Shown here: one piece after another, positions 53,154 to 61,577 of the stretch
Position numbering within the stretch: position 1 is the stretch's first letter
Layout: every line of letters starts with the position of its first letter
Source of the DNA: an uncultured Oscillospiraceae bacterium
GTDB taxonomy: Bacteria; Bacillota; Clostridia; Oscillospirales; Acutalibacteraceae
DNA length: 64,000 bases
NCBI GenBank assembly: GCA_902465155.1
Contig: CABQLY010000004.1
Span: 62,001-126,000 of the forward strand
Direction: 5' to 3'
Notes under the pieces: generated by a model
Told to the model about the DNA's origin: nothing
Database searches by the model: none
The model's input: only the letters and a program-made list of their open reading frames with translations
Program-made: the position numbers and the translations under genes

Positions 53154-55364
53154 TTACCGCGTAATGGTTACGCTGCCGGCTAAGCTGCAATTGCTGCCGC
53201 CGCCGGTAAAAAATTCTACCAAAATAGGGTCAAAGGCCGGGTCGGCCTGCGGCAAAATGTTTAATGCTTTAACCGGCACGGTAAAGGTTACCGGTTGCGC
53301 CTGCCCCGGCTGCAGCTGCACCTTTTGGTACCCTACCAAGCGGCGGCCGTGCAGGGCGCCGTCGCCGTGTACCTGCGCGTAAAGCTGCACCACCTCGCTG
53401 CCCGCAAGGGCACCGGAATTTTGCACCAAAACGGTTGCCGTTACAACATCATTTTCCAAAACAAGCTCCGGCTTTTGGTAACTAAACTGCGTGTACGAAA
53501 GGCCAAACCCAAACGGGTACAAGGCCTTATTTTTTAAATTGGTATAGCCGCGGTTCGCGGTTGAAAGGTCGTAGCAAACCGGCAGGGCGCTGCCGCTTGC
53601 GGGAATACTAACCGGCAGCTTGCCCGAGGGGTTTACCGCCCCGGTTAAAACATCGGCCAGGGCGTAGCCGCCCTGCTGGCCGGGGTACCACCCTACAACA
53701 ATGGCATCGGCCTGCTCTGCAACCTGCGAAATGGCGTAGGCGCGGCCTTGAATTAACACCGCTACAATTGGCTTGCCCAGCGCCTTTAACCGGCTTAACA
53801 GGCTTAGCTGCTGGGGCGGCAGGTTTAAATCGGCAACATCGCAGCCCTCGCCGCAATCCATAAAGTTTGTGCTGCTTTCTATTGCGCCGTTTTTAGCGTA
53901 CACGGCCTCAAAATCGCGCACGCTGCTGCCGCCAAGGCAAAGGCAAATAACATCGGCCTGTTCGGCCGCTTTTAAGGCTTCCTCGCTCTCCCCTTTATTT
54001 TGGCCGTTAAACCGCCAGCCCGTTGCAAAGGTTAAATTTTTAAACCGCTCCCCAAACGCGCGGCGCAGGCTGGCCCCCTCCTGCGGCTTACGCTCTGAGG
54101 TGTAATCGCCCAGCAGGTAGTAAACCGACTCGGCATTTTCGCCAATTAGGCACAGCTTTGTTTGGTTGCTTAGCGGCAGCAGGTTGTTATTGTTTTTAAG
54201 TAAAACCGCGCTTTGCGCCGCCATTTCGTAAGCCTTTTGGTTCCGCTTTGTTTGCAGGGCGCTTAGCTGCTCGGCCGTAAAGCTTTGGGTAAGCGGCTGC
54301 TGCATTAAGCCGCACTCAAACTTAGCCTCTAACAAATGGGTACAGGCGGCGTTAATTTTTTCTAAAAGCTCCGGCTTTTGCTGCACAGTCTGCTCCAAGG
54401 TGGCAAAAGCGCCTTGGTCCTCTAAGCTAAGCTCAATACCGGCGTTTAACGCGGCAACGGCGGCGCTTTCGTAGCTGCAGCGCAGGTTGTGGCTAATGCT
54501 GCTAACGCCGCAGCCGTCTGAAATAACTACGCCGCGAAAGCCCAGCTCTTTTCGCAATACGGTTTGCAGCAGGTGCCGGTTGGTGTGGCACAAAATGCCG
54601 TCTATGGGGTTATACGCCACCATAACAAATTCGGCTCCGGCCTCAAACGCGCCTTTTGCCGAAGGCAGGTGAATTTCGTGCAGCTCCCGCGGGCCAATAT
54701 GAATATCGGCACTGTTTATTCCGCCCTCGGTGCAGCCGGCAGCGCAAAAATGCTTGGCGCAAACCAAGGCGCCGCCCTGCCGCAGCCCGGTTGTGCCGTT
54801 TTTTGCAAAGGTGTAAGCTAAATAAGGGTCCTCCCCAAAACATTCCTCGCTGCGGCCCCAACGCGGGTCGCGCGCTAAATCGATCATGGTAACAAAGGCA
54901 ATGTGGTTGCCGCTTTGGCGAATTTCCTGCCCTACCAGCTGCATCATGCTTTGGTACAACTCCGGCTGAAAAGAGGCGGCCGAGCAAATACCCAGCGGAT
55001 ACATAACGCTGCCCAAAGACTGCATTCCGTGCGAGGCCTCAATTTGAATGAGCGCCGGAATACCCAACCGGGTGTTTTGCTTTAAGTAGGTTTGCAGGCG
55101 ATTAGCCATTTCAACCCGCTGCTCCATTTCTATTCCGTTGCCGTAGCCCCGCTTTGTCCACGGGTCGGAGCGCAGCAGGCCGCTAATAGCGCCAATGCCG
55201 CCGTAATATTCTACCGTTTTAGTAAACTCCGGCGCCCAGGTAAACTGCTGCCCGTTTTTTTGGTAACAGCGGTAACCGGCAACCGTTTGGGTAATTTGGC
55301 CCAGCTTTTCCCGCAGGGTCATTGAATTTGTTAAGCTTTGCGCTTGCTGAAAGGCTTGATACAC
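53154..55364 (-). CDS. Glycoside hydrolase family 3 beta-glycosidase
   Basis: The 736-residue protein has the GH3 N-terminal barrel (TLREKLGQITQ, ARDPRWGRSEECFGEDPYLAYTF, CAKHFCAAGC, nucleophile Asp in GVVISDGCGVSSI), an (alpha/beta)6 sandwich (AAQSAVLLKNNNNLLPL, ADAIVVGWYPGQQGGYALADVL) and a fibronectin-III-like C-terminal domain. It has no signal peptide, so it probably hydrolyses imported beta-linked oligosaccharides in the cytoplasm. The SDG nucleophile context deviates from the more usual SDW/SDY. Start GTG at 55364 has GGGGGC upstream. Confidence 0.93.
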   Translation of the reverse strand: MYQAFQQAQSLTNSMTLREKLGQITQTVAGYRCYQKNGQQFTWAPEFTKTVEYYGGIGAISGLLRSDPWTKRGYGNGIEMEQRVEMANRLQTYLKQNTRLGIPALIQIEASHGMQSLGSVMYPLGICSAASFQPELYQSMMQLVGQEIRQSGNHIAFVTMIDLARDPRWGRSEECFGEDPYLAYTFAKNGTTGLRQGGALVCAKHFCAAGCTEGGINSADIHIGPRELHEIHLPSAKGAFEAGAEFVMVAYNPIDGILCHTNRHLLQTVLRKELGFRGVVISDGCGVSSISHNLRCSYESAAVAALNAGIELSLEDQGAFATLEQTVQQKPELLEKINAACTHLLEAKFECGLMQQPLTQSFTAEQLSALQTKRNQKAYEMAAQSAVLLKNNNNLLPLSNQTKLCLIGENAESVYYLLGDYTSERKPQEGASLRRAFGERFKNLTFATGWRFNGQNKGESEEALKAAEQADVICLCLGGSSVRDFEAVYAKNGAIESSTNFMDCGEGCDVADLNLPPQQLSLLSRLKALGKPIVAVLIQGRAYAISQVAEQADAIVVGWYPGQQGGYALADVLTGAVNPSGKLPVSIPASGSALPVCYDLSTANRGYTNLKNKALYPFGFGLSYTQFSYQKPELVLENDVVTATVLVQNSGALAGSEVVQLYAQVHGDGALHGRRLVGYQKVQLQPGQAQPVTFTVPVKALNILPQADPAFDPILVEFFTGGGSNCSLAGSVTITR

Positions 55365-55396
55365 AAAAACGCCCCCAATAAAATATAATTTTTTAC

Positions 55397-55425
55397 ATTA
55401 TATTTGTAAAAAGGGCGCTTGTCAA
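55397..55425 (-). promoter_or_regulatory. Sigma-A promoter of the GH3 gene
   Basis: Minus strand TTGACA, 17 bases, TATAAT, about 30 bases before the GTG start. Confidence 0.88.
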
Positions 55426-55441
55426 TGGAATATTAAATATC

Positions 55442-57613
55442 TTATTTTAACAAAAGGGGCTTTTGGGGCTGCGGCAAAGCGGCAGGCGCTTTGGGGCCGC
55501 CCGCGGCCGGCCGGTTGGCCTGTTTGCCTTTTAATGCAGCGCCCTCTTTTAACAGGTCGGTCATGCTTTTTAGGCTAACGCCAACGGTAGAAATATTGTG
55601 CAGCAGCGCCGAGGTAGCCGGCGGCAAAACCCCGGCTACCCCCAGCACAATTAACATAAAGTTAAAGCTGATAATAAACCGGTAGTTTTGGTGAATACGA
55701 ACCATTAGCGCGTCGCTGATCTGCTTTAAAGCAACCAGCGCCCGCAAATCCTCGACCGAAATGGTAATATCGGCAATTTCCCGCGCAATGGCAGCACCGT
55801 CGGCCATGGCAATACCGGCGTCGGCCTGCGAAAGGGCAGGCGAATCGTTAACGCCGTCGCCAATCATAATCACGCGGTGCCCGGCAAGATGCTCCAAACG
55901 GACAAATTTGGCTTTATCCTCCGGCAAAACCTCGGCGTGGTATTCATCTACCCCAACCGCTTTGGCTACGGCACGGGCGGTGCGCTCGCTATCCCCCGTC
56001 ATCATCACCGTTTTTTGCACCCCTAAAGCCTTTAGGGCACGCACCACGGCGGGGGCCTCCTCCCGCAGCGGGTCCTCAATACAAATTACGGCCGAAAGCA
56101 CACCGGAAATGGCAATGTACAAATGCGAAAACTCGTTTGGCAGGGCGTTGAATTTTTCCTGCTCGGCGGCGTTAATTTTGCAGCCCTCGTCCTCAAACAC
56201 AAAATGGTAGCTGCCAATTACCACCTTTTTTTCGTCTACAATGCTGGAAATACCATGCGCCACCACATACTCAACCTTAGAATGGCGCTCCTCGTGGTGC
56301 AGCTGCCGGTTTTTGGCCTCCTGCACTACGGCATTGGCAATAGAGTGGGGGTAATGCTCCTCCAAACAGGCGGCCAAGCACAAAATATCATTCTCCTGCT
56401 CGCCGTTAAAGGTAACAATTTTGGCAACCCGCGGGCAAGCACGGGTTAGGGTGCCGGTTTTATCAAACACAACGGTGTGAACCCCTGCAACCGCCTCTAA
56501 AAAACGGCCCCCTTTTACCGAAATACCGTAGCGGCTGCTCTCCCGCATGGCAGAAAGCACCGCCAAGGGCATAGAAAGCTTTAGCGCACAGGAAAAATCT
56601 ACCATTAAAACCGAAAGGGCACGCACGGGGTTTTGGGTAAGTAAATAGGCCAGCAATGTGCCGCCCAGGCTGTAGGGCACCAGTTTATCTGCCAGGTGCG
56701 AAGCTTTATCCTCCACTGTTGATTTCAGCTTTTCGGAGTCCTCTATCATTTTAACAATTTTATCGTACCGCCCGCTGCCGGAGGTTTGCTCAACCAAAAC
56801 GGTACATTCGCCCTCCTCCACAACGGTGCCGGCGTAAACCGGGTTGCCCGGCCGCTTTAAAACCGGCAGCGATTCCCCGGTAATTGAGGCCTGATTTACC
56901 GTTGCCTCGCCGGTTTGCACCCTGCCGTCCAGCGGGATCATATTCCCGGTGCGAATAATCATGCAATCGCCGCGCAAAACCTTGTTAATGGGTACTAAGC
57001 ACTCCTGCCCGCCGCGCCTAAGCCAAACCTTTTTTACATTCAGCGACATAGCGCGGGCCAAATCGTCAACCGATTTTTTGTGAGTCCATTCCTCTAAAAT
57101 CTCGCCAATTTTCAGCAAAAACATTACGGAGGAGGCAGTGCCAAAATCGCCCCGCAAAAGCGAAACGGTAATGGCGGTAGCGTCTAACACCGCAACCTTA
57201 ATTTTGCCCCTTGCCAACGCCGCAAGGCCCCGGTAAAGGTAGGGCACGCTGCGCAGCACGGCCAGCCCCGCCCGAAGCCAAAACGGCAAAAACAATTGCC
57301 CGGCAAAACGGCGCAGCACGGTAAAGGTTAATTGGTCCTGATACGAACGGTTCAGCGCCCTGCCGGTATGCTCCGGCACCAAGCCGGCGTACTTTTGGTA
57401 GCAGAATTTAGAAAGCGCCAAAACAATTTCCTCGCGCCGGGTGCTGAACAAAATAATGGCGTCGCCGGTGCGGTCAAACACCTTAACCCCGGTAACACCG
57501 GGCACCGCCGTTAAGTAGTATTCTAAAATATCGGCCTGCTGCAGGCTCATTTTACCGCCGCAGGCGTGCACACGCATACGCCCGGCAGATTCATGCAAAA
57601 TTTTACACTTCAT
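55442..57613 (-). CDS. P1B-type metal-transporting ATPase
   Basis: The 723-residue P-type ATPase has an N-terminal HMA-like domain (HESAGRMRVHACGGKM) without a CxxC metal site. Also visible are TGESLPVLKRPGNPVYAGTVV (actuator), the phosphorylation Asp in VFDKTGTLT, MMTGDSERTARAVAKAV and MIGDGVNDSPALSQADAGIAM. The transmembrane metal motif is not CPC but DFSCALKLSMPLAV, so the substrate is not the usual Cu(I) or Cd/Zn; Mn or Zn is possible (inference from related ATPases). C-terminal Pro/Ala-rich tail. ATG at 57613 with AAGGGG upstream. A DUF6110 partner gene lies upstream. Confidence 0.9.
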   Translation of the reverse strand: MKCKILHESAGRMRVHACGGKMSLQQADILEYYLTAVPGVTGVKVFDRTGDAIILFSTRREEIVLALSKFCYQKYAGLVPEHTGRALNRSYQDQLTFTVLRRFAGQLFLPFWLRAGLAVLRSVPYLYRGLAALARGKIKVAVLDATAITVSLLRGDFGTASSVMFLLKIGEILEEWTHKKSVDDLARAMSLNVKKVWLRRGGQECLVPINKVLRGDCMIIRTGNMIPLDGRVQTGEATVNQASITGESLPVLKRPGNPVYAGTVVEEGECTVLVEQTSGSGRYDKIVKMIEDSEKLKSTVEDKASHLADKLVPYSLGGTLLAYLLTQNPVRALSVLMVDFSCALKLSMPLAVLSAMRESSRYGISVKGGRFLEAVAGVHTVVFDKTGTLTRACPRVAKIVTFNGEQENDILCLAACLEEHYPHSIANAVVQEAKNRQLHHEERHSKVEYVVAHGISSIVDEKKVVIGSYHFVFEDEGCKINAAEQEKFNALPNEFSHLYIAISGVLSAVICIEDPLREEAPAVVRALKALGVQKTVMMTGDSERTARAVAKAVGVDEYHAEVLPEDKAKFVRLEHLAGHRVIMIGDGVNDSPALSQADAGIAMADGAAIAREIADITISVEDLRALVALKQISDALMVRIHQNYRFIISFNFMLIVLGVAGVLPPATSALLHNISTVGVSLKSMTDLLKEGAALKGKQANRPAAGGPKAPAALPQPQKPLLLK

Positions 57614-57897
57614 TAAAACACGCCCCTTTTTGTAACGCTTAAGGTTTACCGTAAAGCCCGCGTTTTGGCCGCACGAATAAAGAAACCGCAAAACTGCGGC
57701 GCTTGGCGCCTTTTGCCCTGCCCTTTGGGCAAGCCTGCGGCATTTCTGCTTGCCTAATTTCTACTTGCCTTATTTTTGCTTGCCTTATTTTTGCTTGCCT
57801 TATTCTATTTCCTTCATTCCGGCTCGCAAAGCTTTGCCTGCTTCATTCCTGCCGGCTTCACTTCAGACTACCTAAGCAATATTTTTAAAGCCATACG
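57614..57897. other. Intergenic with 15-bp tandem repeat
   Basis: Within this gap, 57746-57804 has three to four copies of a unit close to GCCTTATTTTTGCTT. No credible gene: the plus-strand ORF across it (57703-57888) encodes only the repeat-derived CLIFACLIFACLI and lacks a ribosome site. No promoter for the ATPase was recognised. Confidence 0.6.
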
Positions 57898-57926
57898 AAA
57901 AAGCTGCCGACAAAACTGTCGGCAGC
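57898..57926 (-). terminator. Terminator after the DUF6110 gene
   Basis: Minus strand GCTGCCGAC-AGTTTT-GTCGGCAGC followed by TTTTT. Confidence 0.9.
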
Positions 57927-57935
57927 CGTAATGTT

Positions 57936-58199
57936 TTATTCTGCGTCGGGGGCGTCGGCAATTTCGGTTTCCTCGGCCGCCGCGCGCTGCTCGTTTATTG
58001 CTTTGGCGTCGGCTAAAATGTCGTCGGCGTTTTCACGCACCTTGGTAACGGTAGTCATAACGCTTTCTTTGGCACGCAAAGCAGCTGCCGTGGTGTGGGT
58101 GTAAACCTTTTTAGCGTCTTTACTGCTTAAAATTTTAATGCCTGCGGTACCAAACAAAACACCGCCTGCAAACAAACCAAGTTTTCCAAACATTTTCAT
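57936..58199 (-). CDS. DUF6110 family small membrane protein
   Basis: The 87-residue protein has one N-terminal helix (FGKLGLFAGGVLFGTAGIKIL), the signature SSKDAKKVYTHTTAAALRAKE, and an amphipathic acidic C-terminal half (ADDILADAKAINEQRAAAEETE). DUF6110 proteins are commonly adjacent to P1B ATPases in clostridia. They look analogous to the mycobacterial DUF1490/PacL scaffold proteins of CtpC-type ATPases (comparison from family knowledge). A scaffold or metal-chaperone role is inferred. ATG at 58199 with GGAGGT upstream. Confidence 0.8.
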   Translation of the reverse strand: MKMFGKLGLFAGGVLFGTAGIKILSSKDAKKVYTHTTAAALRAKESVMTTVTKVRENADDILADAKAINEQRAAAEETEIADAPDAE

Positions 58200-58315
58200 G
58201 TAAAATACCTCCTGCATTGCCGGCATTTTAAAAAATGCAGCGGCTTAATTTGTAACTACATAGTAACGCAAAGCCAACCGGCTTTCCGCTCCATTCGGAC
58301 ATTTTTTTACATTTT

Positions 58316-60034
58316 TTACAGCCCAAGCAGCGCAGCCAGAGCCAGCTCAATTTGGTCGGTAATTTCGGCCGCCTTTTGGCTGGTTTGCGCCAAAGCCGAA
58401 ATGTAAATTTTAATTTTAGGCTCGGTGCCCGAGGGGCGAACCGTTGCCGTGCTGCCCCCCTGCAGGGTGTAAGCAATAACATTAGATTTTGGCAGCGTTA
58501 CCGGGGTAACGGCGCCGGTTGCAAGATCTACCGACTGCGAGGTTTGGTAGTCGGTAACGGCGGTAACCGGGTAGCCCCCAATTTCTTTTGGCGGCTGTTT
58601 ACGCAGCTTGGCCAAAGCGGCGGCCATTTTTTCCATGCCGTCCATACCCGCGCAGGTAAAGCTTTTTTGGCGGTTGTTGTAGTGCCCGTATTGCTCGTAA
58701 AGCTTGTTTAGCTGGTCAATTAGGGTTAGCCCTCGGTCTTTGTAATAGCAGCACATTTCGGCAATTAGCATAGAGGCCACTACTGCGTCCTTATCTCGCA
58801 CATAGGAGCCGGCCATGTAGCCGTAGCTTTCCTCAAAGCCCATTATAAACCGGTTTTCCTCGTGCTTTTGCTCTAACAGCAAAATCTGCTCGCCAATAAA
58901 TTTAAAGCCGGTTAGCACCTCTTTTAGCTCGCAGCCGTAATGTGCGGCAATTTTTTGCACCATTTTGGTAGAAACAATGGTGGTAACGGCAATGGGGTTT
59001 TTCGGTAAGGTTCCCAGCTCACTGCGGCGGGCCAGCAGGTAGTTCAGCATTAAAATGCCAACCTCGTTGCCCGTCATTAAAACATATTCCCCGTTTTGGC
59101 GCACCGCAATGCCCATGCGGTCGCTATCCGGGTCGGTGGCAATTAAAAGGTCCGGCTTTTGCTGCTCGGCCAGCTTTAAGCCAACCTCAAACACCTGGCG
59201 AATTTCGGGGTTGGGGTACGGCGCCGTTGGAAAATTGCCGTTTGGCAGCTCCTGCTCTTTTACCACGGTAACATTTTGCACGCCAAGGCGCTTTAAAATA
59301 GCGCGTACCGGCTTGTTGCCGCTGCCGTGCAAGGGGGTGTAAATAATTTTTAAGTTTTCAAAATGGTAGCTGCTGTCGGCAACCGACTGGGCAAAAACCG
59401 CGTCTAAATAAGCGTTTACAACATCCTGCCCAATAAAGTTAATTTTACCGGCCTTTACCGCTTCGTCAAAATCGCAGGTTTTTACGCCGTCAAATAAATC
59501 AACCCTTTTAATAATATCTAACACGGCGGCGCTGGCCTCTAAGTTTAATTGGCAGCCGTCCGGCCCGTAGGCCTTGTAGCCGTTGTACTCGGCCGGGTTG
59601 TGGCTGGCGGTTACAACAACGCCGGTGTTGCATTTAAAGTGCCGAATAGCAAACGATACCATTGGCGTAGGCGCCAGCTCGGGGTAAATGTAAACCGTTA
59701 GGCCGTTTGCGGCAAAAACAGTAGCAGCGTGGCGGGCAAACAGCTCGGATTTAATGCGGCTGTCGTACGCAATGGCAACCTTGCCGTTGGGGTTTTGCTG
59801 CTTTACATACTCGGCCAGGCCCTGCGTTGCGCAGCCAACCGTGTAAACATTCATGCGGTTGGTGCCGGCCCCAATAACGCCGCGCAGCCCCGCCGTGCCA
59901 AATTCTAAGCTTTTGTAAAATCTATCTTTAATTTCGTTATCCTTACCCTGAATGGCTTTTAGCTCGGTAATTAAATCCGGGTCGGCGGTTGCCTCTTTCA
60001 GCCAGCGATCGTAGGTTTTTAAAATCGTTTCCAT
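58316..60034 (-). CDS. pgcA: Phosphoglucomutase / phosphomannomutase
   Basis: This 572-residue alpha-D-phosphohexomutase interconverts glucose-1- and glucose-6-phosphate, linking glycolysis to UDP-glucose and glycan synthesis. Motifs: FGTAGLRGVIGAGTNRMN, the phosphoserine in VTASHNPAEYNGYK, the metal loop ATDPDSDRMGIA, the sugar loop GFEESYGYMAG and the phosphate loop RPSGTEPKIKIY. Length and motifs fit the clostridial and bacillar PgcA type. GGAGG precedes the ATG. It has its own consensus promoter, back to back with that of the sigma factor gene. Confidence 0.95.
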   Translation of the reverse strand: METILKTYDRWLKEATADPDLITELKAIQGKDNEIKDRFYKSLEFGTAGLRGVIGAGTNRMNVYTVGCATQGLAEYVKQQNPNGKVAIAYDSRIKSELFARHAATVFAANGLTVYIYPELAPTPMVSFAIRHFKCNTGVVVTASHNPAEYNGYKAYGPDGCQLNLEASAAVLDIIKRVDLFDGVKTCDFDEAVKAGKINFIGQDVVNAYLDAVFAQSVADSSYHFENLKIIYTPLHGSGNKPVRAILKRLGVQNVTVVKEQELPNGNFPTAPYPNPEIRQVFEVGLKLAEQQKPDLLIATDPDSDRMGIAVRQNGEYVLMTGNEVGILMLNYLLARRSELGTLPKNPIAVTTIVSTKMVQKIAAHYGCELKEVLTGFKFIGEQILLLEQKHEENRFIMGFEESYGYMAGSYVRDKDAVVASMLIAEMCCYYKDRGLTLIDQLNKLYEQYGHYNNRQKSFTCAGMDGMEKMAAALAKLRKQPPKEIGGYPVTAVTDYQTSQSVDLATGAVTPVTLPKSNVIAYTLQGGSTATVRPSGTEPKIKIYISALAQTSQKAAEITDQIELALAALLGL

Positions 60035-60110
60035 AAACTGCCTCCTGCAAAATTTTTACGCGGCAGGGCCAAAAATATTTAAGGCCGCGCGCTTAAATAT
60101 TTCCCTTTCT

Positions 60111-60139
60111 ATTTTAGCCGATTTTTGTGCAACTGTCAA
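60111..60139 (-). promoter_or_regulatory. Sigma-A promoter of pgcA
   Basis: Minus strand TTGACA, 17 bases, TAAAAT. Its -35 lies only 8 bases from the -35 of the divergent promoter at 60148. Confidence 0.88.
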
Positions 60140-60147
60140 CATTTTGC

Positions 60148-60176
60148 TTGACAGACTTAAAAAAATGTGTTAGAAT
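60148..60176 (+). promoter_or_regulatory. Sigma-A promoter of the sigma-factor gene
   Basis: TTGACA, 17 bases, TAGAAT, about 43 bases before the ATG. Confidence 0.88.
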
Positions 60177-60218
60177 AACTAAAAGAAAGTTTTAAAGGTT
60201 TGTGTTTTTTATACTGCA

Positions 60219-60809
60219 ATGAACAATTCTTCCGAAAATGGCGCAACGGCGTTTTCAAATTTTTCAGACGAACAGCTGGTTGGGCTGGTAAAGCAGGGTC
60301 AAAGCGGCGCGTTTAACGCCCTGTACGCCCGCTATTTGCCAAAAATCCGCTCTATGGTTTACCCCTTTCAGGGCTTAGGGTATGATTTTGACGATTTAAT
60401 TCAAGAAGCCACCATTGGCTTTTTTACGGCAATTGACGCTTTTGATTTTACGGCCGACGCAACCTTTTCTACCTTTTGTTACCTTTGTATGCGGCGGCTG
60501 CTAATTACCCTGCTGCGCGGCAAAACCAAAAAAAGCGCCGTTCCGCAAAGTTGTATTCTTTACGACTGCGAAACCATTGCGGCCGAAACACAAATGCAGC
60601 CCGAGCAGGCCTACATTGCTAAGGAGAGCTATTTGGCCTTAAAAAAAAGGCTGCAAAAGGCGCTCTCCCCTTTTGAAAAGCAGGTTTTAACCGATTATTT
60701 ACAAGGGCTTGATTACCGCGCCATTGCCGCAAAGCACCAAAAACCGGCCAAATCGGTAGATAACGCTTTGCAGCGTATTCGCGCAAAGCTGCGCCGGCTT
60801 ACCCAGTAA
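60219..60809 (+). CDS. SigH-like sigma-70 family factor
   Basis: The 196-residue protein has sigma region 2 (DEQLVGLVKQGQSGAFNALY, DLIQEATIGFFTAIDAFD, FSTFCYLCMRRLLITLL) and region 4 (LSPFEKQVLTDYLQGLDY, then KSVDNALQRIRAKLRRL). The region 4 end matches SigH of Bacillus, which directs early-sporulation and stationary-phase genes; region 2 is more divergent. I therefore call it SigH-like. ATG at 60219 has only a weak ribosome site (AAAGG at 60195, 20 bases away), suggesting low or regulated translation. Confidence 0.82.
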   Translation: MNNSSENGATAFSNFSDEQLVGLVKQGQSGAFNALYARYLPKIRSMVYPFQGLGYDFDDLIQEATIGFFTAIDAFDFTADATFSTFCYLCMRRLLITLLRGKTKKSAVPQSCILYDCETIAAETQMQPEQAYIAKESYLALKKRLQKALSPFEKQVLTDYLQGLDYRAIAAKHQKPAKSVDNALQRIRAKLRRLTQ

Positions 60810-60928
60810 ACAGTTTTTTTGGCAGCCTAATAGCCGAATGGCTTATTCTTTATTCTTTATTCCTTATTCTTTATAAATTCGCAACCCGTAAACCCGTTAA
60901 CCCGGGGCTTGGCCCCACTTAAAATATA

Positions 60929-60994
60929 TGCCCGTGTAGCTTAAGTTAGCAGAGCGTTGTTTGCAAAGATGTCGGTGCGATTCCGTCCGGGGCA
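60929..60994 (+). other. Degenerate tRNA-like element
   Basis: About 66 bases resemble a tRNA: TGCCC/GGGCA ends, D arm GCTT-AAGTTAGCA-GAGC, an anticodon-like CGTTG-TTTGCAA-AGATG (anticodon UGC or GCA depending on the frame of the loop) and a T-arm-like GTCGG-TGCGATT-CCGTC. The acceptor stem is imperfect, the anticodon stem has wobble and a mismatch, there is no variable loop, and no CCA. It is unlikely to be a working tRNA. It sits 30 bases upstream of a zinc-ribbon gene. Confidence 0.4.
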
Positions 60995-61025
60995 AAAACA
61001 AATACAGTCAAGTGAGGTACTAAAA

Positions 61026-61307
61026 ATGTTTGAAGACAAGACACTCGTATGCAAGGATTGCGGAGCAGAATTCGTATTCACCGCAGGTGAGCAGGAATTC
61101 TTTGAATCCAAAGGGTTTGTAAATGAGCCGCAGCGTTGCAAGGAATGCCGTGACAAGCGCAAAAATGCCAGCCGCGCTCCGCGTGAGATGCATGAGGCCG
61201 TTTGTGCTGCTTGCGGCGGTGTTGCAAGAATCCCCTTTGCACCGCGTGACGATCGCCCGGTATATTGCAGCGAATGCTTTGCAAAAATGAAAGAGGAACA
61301 GCAATAA
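61026..61307 (+). CDS. Small zinc-ribbon protein
   Basis: The 93-residue cytoplasmic protein has two zinc knuckle pairs: LVCKDCGAEFVFTAGEQEF with RCKECRDKRK, then AVCAACGGVARIPFAP with VYCSECFAKM. The first matches the probable-zinc-ribbon (zf-trcl-like) family common in Clostridia; the second is the CxxC-x-CxxC ribbon often fused to it. The family role is unknown; nucleic-acid binding is plausible. ATG at 61026 has GAGGT upstream. Followed by a terminator. Confidence 0.85.
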   Translation: MFEDKTLVCKDCGAEFVFTAGEQEFFESKGFVNEPQRCKECRDKRKNASRAPREMHEAVCAACGGVARIPFAPRDDRPVYCSECFAKMKEEQQ

Positions 61308-61400
61308 TTATATTGCGCTGCTTGGCCATTTATATACAGGTATTCTGCCAGAATTACCTTAGGGGTAATTTTGTTGCGGAAATTTGTTAAAGGCTTAATG

Positions 61401-61440
61401 AAAAGGGCCGTCGGTTTTATCCGGCGGCCCTTTTGTTTTG
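61401..61440 (+). terminator. Terminator after the zinc-ribbon gene
   Basis: AAAAGGGCCG-CGG and CCG-CGGCCCTTTT arms, followed by TTTTGTTTTG. Confidence 0.88.
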
Positions 61441-61577
61441 CCAAAATTCGGCTTTGCTGCTTGCCAAAATTCGGCGTTGCTTTTGCCTGCTGTTTAAGCG
61501 TTTTATTAAACCGGCTTACCGGCCCTTTTACTCAGCAAATTTAATTTGCCTTTCATTCGGCCAATTGCTTCGCTAAA

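Noticed and set aside
57703..57888. Plus-strand ORF encoding CLIFACLIFACLI
   Set aside because: It is a by-product of the 15-bp tandem repeat and has no ribosome site.
60842..60875. Short TTATTCT-type repeats before the tRNA-like element
   Set aside because: Low-complexity A/T sequence without further structure; too short to assign meaning.
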